From contig NW_004454175.1 of assembly GCF_000283155.1 (NCBI RefSeq), forward strand, positions 8,206,116 through 8,270,115: a stretch of 64,000 nt of DNA. The letters run 5' to 3'. Shown here piece after piece: positions 56,140 to 64,000 of the stretch (position 1 is the first letter of the stretch; every line of letters begins with the position of its first letter). The notes under the pieces were generated by a model. It had not been told where the DNA came from and searched no databases. It saw only the letters and a list, made by a program, of their open reading frames with translations. The position numbers and the translations under genes are program-made. Source of the DNA: Ceratotherium simum simum. Taxonomy: Eukaryota > Chordata > Mammalia > Perissodactyla > Rhinocerotidae.

Positions 56140-58264
56140 CAAAAATGGCCATTGAGCACAAGGGGACTCCTAAAAAAGAAAATGCTTGTGACGGATCCCT
56201 TATATCTTCTTATACCTTTCAGCAACATTTACAATTATATTTGAAATACTAAAATCAGAAACAAAAGCATCTTTGAGGTTATAAAGAAGATGTAAAAGAC
56301 AATATCCAGAGAGAACTGAATGACAGTGAAAGGAAAGAGAAAGTAGCAAAGCTTGACCAAAAACAGACCAGAACAGGAATCTCTCTGAAAAGGAGAGATC
56401 TGAAAAATAGCAAAAGCAAGCAAGTGGTCAAGTTTGAAAAGGTCAGCTAAGGTAAGAAGGAGCAGGAAAGTTCCAGAGCTCTTGGAAGTCAAGCATGTCC
56501 TTAGAGAGAAAACACGCAACACATGTTTGTGAATTAAATTTCTACAAGTTAGAGATTCAGCCAAGAGAAATACCTAAAAGTGAGATTGATGAGCTCTCAA
56601 CCAAGGCTATTTGCAATGTGACTATAGTGCTTGATGACTAGAGGGAGGTGAAGTTAGACCTACAGATATTAACTACAGCTGCAGAGGTTTAAGACATTTA
56701 GGTGAAATCTGCCTACGCTTGAGGGAGATGTTCTGAGATCACATGAATATCAATTGAAGTAACATATATGTGAAGAAAAACATATCACGACAGACAAAGT
56801 AAATGATAGCTATTATCACCAACAAGCCACCTTCAGGAAGACAGACCTGGGGAGAAGCTCATGCAGGGCCTAGAAGCAGATTCTAATCAACTTGGGCATG
56901 GAATTCTGGCATTCCAGGTTTCTCAACTGTGGTCAAGGAGAGAGGCATGTATAGACTCTAAGAGGACATTTCCATTGTCTCTGTGACTCCTCAGCCTGTG
57001 AGATGGGTATGGCCAGAGGAGGGCCAGAGCAGGGACCAGAGTAGAGGCTTCCAGTACTCAGCTGTAAGGGCAGTACTGACCCCCCACCCTGACCATACGA
57101 CGACCAATATCACCCTCACCAGCTGACTCACCCATCTGTCTTTACTCCCTGCCCCATAATATTCTGATTCCTCATTTTTCTTTTCCCGAAGAATGGCTCT
57201 CTGTGTTACAACTCTGTAACTTGTATAGCTTCTTTTTTTTTTTTATGAATTATGACAAATTCAAGGTTGGCTTGTAATGAAGGAGGCCATTTTGCTTTTC
57301 CTTGTTTCAGCAATATTAACAAAAAGCACGCTGAGCAACAGAACATGTTCTTCTTGGGATAATTTGAAGAAAAAAATGCACTTGAAATAGGCAGACCTTT
57401 CTTCTAGGGACTCTAGAAATGATTTCAATAAACTCTGACGTCTTCTAGCACCACTTGAGTACTATAGACGACTTTGCCCTTTTAGTTCACTGCTTCTACA
57501 ATTTTAATATGCTGTTTCTCAAAGTAGTCATCAAAATTTCCAGTTTTTCAATAGTTGTAAATGCAAATCAGTGCTTAAATCTTCTAATACATTAACAATG
57601 GACACACTTAGGGGTAGTTTCTAGATGTTTGTTTTTCTATAAATGTCTCAAACCGATGAAATTCAATTTCTTAGAGAATAACTTTGAAAGTTGTCAGGCG
57701 ATTGGTCACATTTGGAATATATCTTTTAGGTCCTGGTTATCAAGTGGAGGGAAACTCAATACCAGTTTAGAGTATAAAAACTAAAGGAAACAGTGAATAT
57801 GAGATGAAAATATCTGACAGGGTGATATCAGAGAGTAAGTCATATTTCTTCAACAAATCTGGAATGCTTTTCCATGCATGTCACAAATGAATCATTTCAT
57901 TTGAGATGTTTCAAGTGCCACTGAGATTTTACAATCAGTCTACAGCAGTCTATTCTAGCTTCTGAATGTAAAATTGCAGCCAAGACTCTGTCATCCCTGT
58001 TCTCTCGTGAGCATATAAGCTTTATGAACCTTATATGTTTATTTTTTTAAGGCAACAAATCTGAACCATAAGTAGTTAATGTTAATAATTTACTTGATGC
58101 TAATGTTCTAGAAAATAATTTGGATTAAGAAGGTGGACTGGTAAATACACAGTTTGTCATATACACATTCAGTTAGTCATACGCCAAAAAATACAAGAAA
58201 TATGCACACATACATAAAATAGGATTATGCATGTCAAAATATTTACAATATCCACACATAAAGG
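56140..58264. other. Unassigned sequence
   Basis: About 2.1 kb with no recognised repeat. A 109-codon minus frame (56,235-56,564) is rich in Leu and Phe, as expected from A-rich sense DNA, and has no domain. Confidence 0.4.
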
Positions 58265-58690
58265 TGTTATGTGATAGAGTCCTCCATGGGTCCCTAACAC
58301 TGCTATGTGTCCTGCTGGGTGTGCCAAGACTGCAGGACCGTGACTCCTTGGGTAACAGGCCATTTTTCAGGTTGTGTTTACAATAAGCAACCTTGAGAGA
58401 TGAGGTAATGTTTCTCTGCGGGACGAAGAGCAGGCTTGCCTACTATTTGCTATAAAAAGGTGGGGTCCCCAAGTTCAGTATTCCTCAGGTGTGATGCGAA
58501 GTCACTGCATGGGCAGTGTCCATCTGAGACCATATTTTGTTCCCCCTGTGGGACTTGGGGACAAGGGTAGCAAATGCACACGTTGACACTCATGTTGCTT
58601 GCAGTGCCTTGAGTAACAAAGGTTTTTGCCTTTGACCCAGGAGTCTCATGTCTTCTGCCAGCATCTATGAAGCAGTAATAGGCTAAGATT
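58265..58690 (+). mobile_element. Possible retroviral LTR
   Basis: A 420-bp unit, GC-richer than its surroundings. It has catgggtccctaacactgct, gcaggaccgtgactccttgg, gacgaagagcaggcttgcct, a TATA box (tataaaaagg at 58,451-58,460), cctcaggtgtgatgcgaagt, gactcatgttgcttgcagtg-type sequence and gagtaacaaaggtttttgcc near the 3' end. The layout (U3, TATA, then about 160 bp to an AATAAA-like gagtaacaaa) suits an LTR. Boundaries, target duplication and family are not established. Confidence 0.45.
58451..58460 (+). promoter_or_regulatory. TATA-box-like element in the possible LTR
   Basis: tataaaaagg, followed by tggggtcccc, an 8-base inverted match (ggggtcccc). Sequence match only. Confidence 0.4.
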
Positions 58691-58800
58691 TTAGCTTGTA
58701 AATAGGGTTAAATCTATTTCAAAACAAACGGACTCAAATATAAAAATACTGAAACAAAATTAAAATGGGATATCCAAATAGTCTAACTTTACATTTCATT

Positions 58801-58856
58801 TCCAAGGAAAATGAAAAGAAAGAAAGAAACTAAGGAAGAAAGGAAAAAAAGAAACT
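58801..58856. repeat. GAAA-rich purine run
   Basis: tccaaggaaaatgaaaagaa, then gaaagaaac and aaggaagaaaggaaaaaaag: impure (GAAA)n. Confidence 0.7.
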
Positions 58857-61047
58857 ATTTTTATAGACATCAAGTCAAGGATATTCAACTTACTAAAAAA
58901 GTAATGCTTACTCCCTCAAAAAATGGTTAATTTTCCTTTAATAATATGAGTGTTCTGCCCAATTGCCAGCTGGACCAAAAGAGTTGCCTACAGGAGTTGA
59001 CTTGATATATGGCAGAAAGCATTTATTTTAGACAAGATTTTGTAAACAAAGCACAGCTGCTGCGTTCAGTTAAGCAATGAATACATTTCATCTTGAGTCA
59101 AGGAAACCATTAGCCAATCTGCTTCTAAAGTGAGAACTTTAAAATCATTAAAAAAAAAATCAGCAATTTAACCGAGTGTATCTCAAATATGTGAGACATA
59201 CAGAAATCAAAATTCAATACTTGAACAGTCTATTTCATTCGGGCTAGGACTAAGAGTCCCAATGAGATAACTATTAAGTAGTGGTAGTTAAATATGAACA
59301 TTTGGATAGACAAAAATGTACCCTGACATCTACGATCACAATTACATATGGAAAAGTCACATGTATTTTACAGCTGAAACCAAAAAAGAAATGCTTCCTA
59401 ATGGCCATAGTAGACAGGCACACTGAGTTCAATTATGCTTCTATTTCACATGTTTTCTAAAAATTAATCAGTTAATTATTTAAACTGTCAGCATTTATCA
59501 ATGGTAGTAGCCTTTTTGCATTTGCTAAATCCCAAATTCTTTAGTGTGAAATGCATATCATGAAAATCAAATATACTTATGGAATGCAAATACAGGCTCA
59601 CTTACTGATTGCTCTACATTTGAACATATATGTTCTAACTCTTGCCTTTCTGAAATGAAGTATAAATAAAAAATACAATTTACTAATTTGCTAATGCACT
59701 TGGTAAAATAAACATAAACCAAATTTGGGAAACAGGGGGATAAGTAGAGGCCTTTTGTTTTAACTCACATGGATATGTAATATTAGCCAATCTTTCTCAT
59801 AAACAAGAAATATAATTAAATGCAAATGAAATGTATATATGTGAATACTCTATTGCCAGTTATATCAATAGCTGAATTATATTAAATAAATATGGATATT
59901 TCTATCTTTAAGACTTAGCAACATATCCATTGACAGGTAAAAATGAATCAAATTTCCGAATTTGTCTTGGTACTATTAGCACAGGGAAGATGATAATTGT
60001 AAGCACAATATATATTGTAAAACTTTAGGCCAAAATAATTGTCATTTTAAAAAAGTAAATTTTATTCTGACTTTTCTTGTTCTTATAAAATAAATCTGCT
60101 TTGAAAACAAAATTGTAAAACTAAGAAACATTCAAAAGAATATTTCAATCATTTCCGAATGACTAGATTTCATGTCTATGCTTTATGTGGCTTTTACTAC
60201 AAGCATATATCTCCTCATCTGATTTTTACATGTATTTATTAATTATAAAATCAATGCTATCAAATTCAAATTGCCTAAGGCATTTATTTCTTAAAAATAA
60301 TTTCATGGTGATTTTTTTTTAAGGTTTTAATTAAGGTAGAGTTTTGGCAGTAATGCTGTTTCTATGACAACTCATGATTTCAGTGTGGTTCCTTCAATGT
60401 AATATTTAAAGTGAACAATTCTAATTGAGAACACATTTAATGAAATTTTAGGCTTTTCCTTTCAAATGACTCTCTCCCTTAAGATGATTTGTTTGCAATA
60501 TTTTCAAGTTGCATTGAGTTATAAGGATTTGGAAAGAAACTAAGTTTACCAACAATTTTATAAGAGTTGTTCATATTCCAGGATAGGAAAGTCTGAGTTG
60601 GATAATATCTAATGTGGAAGAGTTGCCCAATTTGAAAACAGCTAAAGATCAGTTTGATTGTAACAGGAGCTTTTAACTACCCTGCTGTGTCTTGATATTA
60701 AGAAACAATTGACCCATACAAAAATACAAAGATATTTTACAAAATTGCTGATATTCTAGAGACAGAAGACTTTAATAGTAACTAGGGAAAGATTTGGTAG
60801 CACAATAGACTATAACGCAAAAAAAAACCCCACAGAAAACAAGAGATTATTTGGCCTTGGGGATATATACTATGTTAAATACTTTTGCATCTGTTTGAAA
60901 ACGAAAAACAATATCTTGAGGATTTTTATTAGTACTAATGAATATTAATTTATTAATACTAAAATAGAAATTTCTCATTGACTTCTTATGATCTAATCAT
61001 TTTTATGATAAATGGTTCTTATGAAATGATGGTTCAATGAGCTACTG

Positions 61048-61142
61048 AGAGAGGAGAGAGAGAGAACAAGGAGGAAATTAAAAAAAAAGAGAGAGAGGGA
61101 GAGAAATGAGAAAAGGAAGACCAGAGCGGAGGGAGAAGAGAA
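61048..61142. repeat. Polypurine (GA)n tract
   Basis: About 95 bp that is almost all purine on the plus strand, with gagagaggagagagagagaa, aaaaaagagagagagggaga and gaggga-type units and few pyrimidines. It can adopt triplex-type structures in principle. Confidence 0.85.
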
Positions 61143-62140
61143 CTAGCAGTCTAAACACTTAGATGACTTCAATACTTTCAATCATCCCTGAAATCAGTTC
61201 ACTGCTTTAAATCATCTTAACATATACTGTATAGAGAAAAAGCTTAAAGAACAGTATTATGTGAATTATCACAAATGCACCAGCCTTTCTTTAGAATAGG
61301 AAGGCAACCCACAATATCAAAAGACTAGGCTATGCTGAATTATACTGCCAACAAATTTTTGAGAGTTGCAAAAAGATTATTTCTTTGGCTATTAGGATCA
61401 TTATGATTTAAATAAGAATATCACTACTTCATATATATCAGATCACGACAGAAACAATTAACAATAACGCCCTGGTGAAAAGACTTAGGAGAAATTTGAC
61501 TGTTTGTACAAAATACCTCTTAGTGTTTTCTTAAGTTGAAATAATTCAAATCAAAAAGACAAAAGTACAAAATAATATTACTCTCAAATTCATATTAAAC
61601 ACCCAGTATCCACTCAAGACACTTTGTACAAAGAAAAGCTGTAGGAGTCTTTAACACGTTTCTGAGCTATGAGCTTTTCAAAATATTTGGCATTTGAAGA
61701 GATGGTAAATACTTAGACCACAAAGATTACTCTTGTCAATGGAGCCTCATGGTAATGCTTTATTCAAAATCTAAGCAATACTATAATCCCTAAGAGTAAG
61801 AATACATTATAACAGTGTCCATTTTGTATTTAGTTACCAAATTGCTTTGGAATTTGGAAGAAACTAGATTTATAACTAACTGTTTTATCTAAGTAATGTT
61901 AGGTTCCAGACTTTATTTTAATTTAAATTGCTCCATTATGCATTTCAAAGACAGCTCCACTGAGCTAAGCACATGCCTCAAAGAAATAAATTGACTATAT
62001 CAGTAGATCATGAAATATCTTAGATTTCCAAGCAGTTTGTCCCAAGGCAGCATTTGGCCCAACTGATGCCTGAGCTCTAGAATTCTAGATGAAGGGAGAT
62101 GGAGGTGGGATAGGCAGCGGGCACCTCTTTCACTGTGATG

Positions 62141-62299
62141 AGCAGGGTTGCAGTTCTCACCTCTAGTGGATGGATATTTGTTAGTTACCTCTCAACCATT
62201 TCTTAGCCACCTTCCTTTTTCCTCACAAGTGCTTGACTTTCCCAGCTCTGTGTTTTGGGTGTACGTGACGCCACTCTTCCACACTCAGACTTATCTTTT
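62141..62299. other. Unassigned C/T-rich sequence
   Basis: May be the decayed start of the L2 relic that follows. A 102-codon plus frame starts at 62,148. Confidence 0.35.
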
Positions 62300-62830
62300 C
62301 AAGGACAGACCCAATGATGCCACATTTTCACATAAATCCTTTAATGGCTTCCTAGTGCTCTTATGTTCGTGGGAAGCTACGGACAGCCTGATCCTAATCG
62401 TCCTTTCCAAACTCATCTCCCTCAATTCAGCTCCTCCCTCCCTCGAAGACACCTAACCAATCATCATTTCTTAAATCTACATTATATTTTCATACCCCCC
62501 TTCCTTTGCTCATGCTCTGCCATCTGTGCACTTTCTAAAATCTTAATATGCTTCCAGGTAACCTCCTCTTTGAAGTTTGGTCTGACTCACCTAATCAGAA
62601 TTAATCTCTCCTCCTTTGTATTATCCTGCAGTGATGTTTTTCATCCCTCATTTTCTTCATTTCCTAATCACCATGACATTTTTTCATCTGGTATCACCTC
62701 TCTGCCTCCTCTAGCACATTGTTCAGATTTATATCATAGTATTTATTGCACTGTATTATAGTGTGTCTGCATCCTTATCTTGCTGTTTCCCTAATACACT
62801 ACGAGTTTCTTGGCAACAGGAATATTGAGT
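62300..62830 (+). mobile_element. L2 LINE 3' region, sense, decayed
   Basis: tttaatggcttcctagtgct, gacagcctgatcctaatcgt, gctcatgctctgccatctgt, ggtaacctcctctttgaagt, ttggtctgactcacctaatc, agcacattgttcagatttat and acactacgagtttcttggca follow the L2 ORF2-end and tail in sense order. Frames of 102 and 132 codons overlap it without domain features. Confidence 0.65.
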
Positions 62831-62832
62831 TA

Positions 62833-63095
62833 ACAGCTAACATTTATTGAGGGTCTACTAAGTGCCAGGCATGATTTTAAGCACTTAACATGCGTAAACT
62901 CATTTGATCCTCATAACAACCCTAGGAGGTTGGATGATTATCATCCCAATGTCAAAAATGAGAAACTGAGGCAGAGAGAAGTTAAATAATTTCCTCAAAG
63001 CTTTGTTTCTTGTAATTGGAACAGACAGTATTCAAACTCAGGCCATCTGACTCCAAAACATTTGTTCTGAACCAATTCATTATACCCTGCCTTTT
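62833..63095 (-). mobile_element. MIR SINE, antisense, nearly full length
   Basis: acagctaacatttattgagg, gtctactaagtgccaggcat, cgtaaactcatttgatcctc, ataacaaccctaggaggttg, gaaactgaggcagagagaag and attcaaactcaggccatctg, ending gaaccaattcattataccct. The order is reverse-complemented MIR over about 260 bp. Confidence 0.88.
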
Positions 63096-64000
63096 GTTCT
63101 TTCATTCTTTTCTCTCTTTTTTTTTTCGCCTTTTCAATGCCTATTATAGTTTCCAACATGTAGCTGAGCATGTTTCTTGAGCAAATTAATTAACATTGTT
63201 TCAACATGCATGAGTAGGTCTTGGGAAAAGGTAGGCACAGCACCTTCCCAAACAAACTCTTAAAAAGTTTAATAAATCGAAGTTAAACTATATATAAACA
63301 GTTCTGTTTCCTTAGTTTGAAACTGATGATAACCAGAATCCATTTAAAGCAAAATTTAAGTATATTCTTTCAGAGCACACTAACTCATTTAACTGATTTT
63401 TTTTTAAAAAGGCAAAACAAAACTTCTAATAAATAACGGCACTAAACCCCTCCATCCTATACTTGAAGGGTTTTATTGAGTGATTTTATAACTTAAAATC
63501 ACTTTTAGAGATGACAAATTTACAAACTTTCAGCTGACTCGTCAATGATTAATGTAAACGACGTTTTCAGTTTGAAATCAGTTTCTGGGTCTAAGGATTC
63601 AGATGCCTAAGTTTATTATATCTGTACTGATACATTTCCCTCAGTTTGAAACATCACCTTTATGCATCAGAAAGATTACTGATGTCATTTTAAGGAAGTA
63701 TTTTTTTTTTGACGTCTATGTCAGTATAATAATTGAGTAGTTAAAATCTGTATGGAATTGTGTGTCATAGACACACTTTATGCTGCTGAGAATAAAGCTC
63801 CCAGCAGTCAAGAAAAGCAACAGGGAAAAGGTTACAGAAGGCATTTTCCCATGAGCTTTTATTCCCTGCATTCATAAACCTTCCTGTCTGAGGAAACTCA
63901 GATGGTCACGCCACACCAAAAATTACCCAGCAAAGAAGGGTAGGCTTATCCTGAGACTGCCAAATAATGACGTGTTTATTTAGCTTTGTTTCTTGAAGAT
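63096..64000. other. Unassigned AT-rich sequence
   Basis: No gene or repeat recognised to the end of the window. Confidence 0.4.

Larger units (their letters stand above)
58691..62140. other. Repeat-poor AT-rich block
   Basis: About 3.4 kb without a recognisable SINE, LINE, LTR or DNA transposon and without an open frame of 60 codons or more. It has short purine runs at 58,801-58,856 and 61,048-61,142. Such blocks are where conserved non-coding sequence is often found, but nothing in the bases proves this here. Confidence 0.45.

Overview
This window reads as a stretch of placental-mammal chromosome with no protein-coding gene, no exon and no functional RNA gene that I can support. It is AT-rich, and its longest open frames (up to 179 codons) fall inside decayed repeats or simple sequence. 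Eight SINE copies share a tRNA-derived head (A box like tggcttagcgg, B box like ggttcggatcc) followed by bodies containing gatgttagctcagggctgat. This is the equine-repetitive-element (ERE) type of SINE known from Perissodactyla, so the source is most likely a horse, rhinoceros or tapir. I cannot separate these with confidence from one window.

Layout. 0-13 kb: ERE SINEs at about 0.44-0.69, 11.8-12.0 and 12.4-12.55 kb; ancient MIR SINEs, L2 LINEs (3.9-4.6 and 7.35-8.35 kb), an antisense L1 3' part (9.8-10.5 kb), two old LTR-like relics and two tetranucleotide microsatellites. 14.7-18.24 kb: a decayed ERVL-type endogenous retrovirus internal region on the plus strand, with reverse transcriptase, RNase H and integrase remains. 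18.2-21.4 kb: a hAT scrap, one ERE SINE and quiet sequence. 21.6-24.7 kb: an LTR-like relic and a long antisense L1 with two ERE SINEs nested in it.

25-35.5 kb: L2 and MIR relics, one composite ERE SINE (31.0-31.3 kb) and mostly unassigned AT-rich sequence. 35.7-36.9 kb: a 5'-truncated sense L1 with a 10-bp target-site duplication. 37.2-40.9 kb: large L2 relics in both orientations and an inverted MIR pair. 41.37-41.76 kb: a class-I-type solo LTR with TATA and polyadenylation signals. 42-52 kb: MIR, L2 and L1 fragments and a TC/CA microsatellite. 52.4-56.1 kb: nested L1 and L2, a TG/TA microsatellite, and a probable non-autonomous hAT transposon (54,656-56,131) with an 8-bp target duplication, an internal ERE SINE and a GC-richer core. 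58.3-58.7 kb: a second LTR-like unit. 59-62 kb: a repeat-poor AT-rich block. 62.3-63.1 kb: L2 and MIR.

The elements do not work together as a pathway. What they give is a relative history: MIR and L2 are oldest, then ERVL, L1 and hAT, then the ERE SINEs, several of which interrupt the older elements and keep clear target-site duplications. The best structural oddities are the near-perfect 40-bp palindrome at the 5' junction of the 12.4-kb SINE, which looks like a fold-back copy of its flank, and the hAT element at 54.7-56.1 kb. No undescribed gene system was found. Family names come from recalled consensus features, not from a database search.
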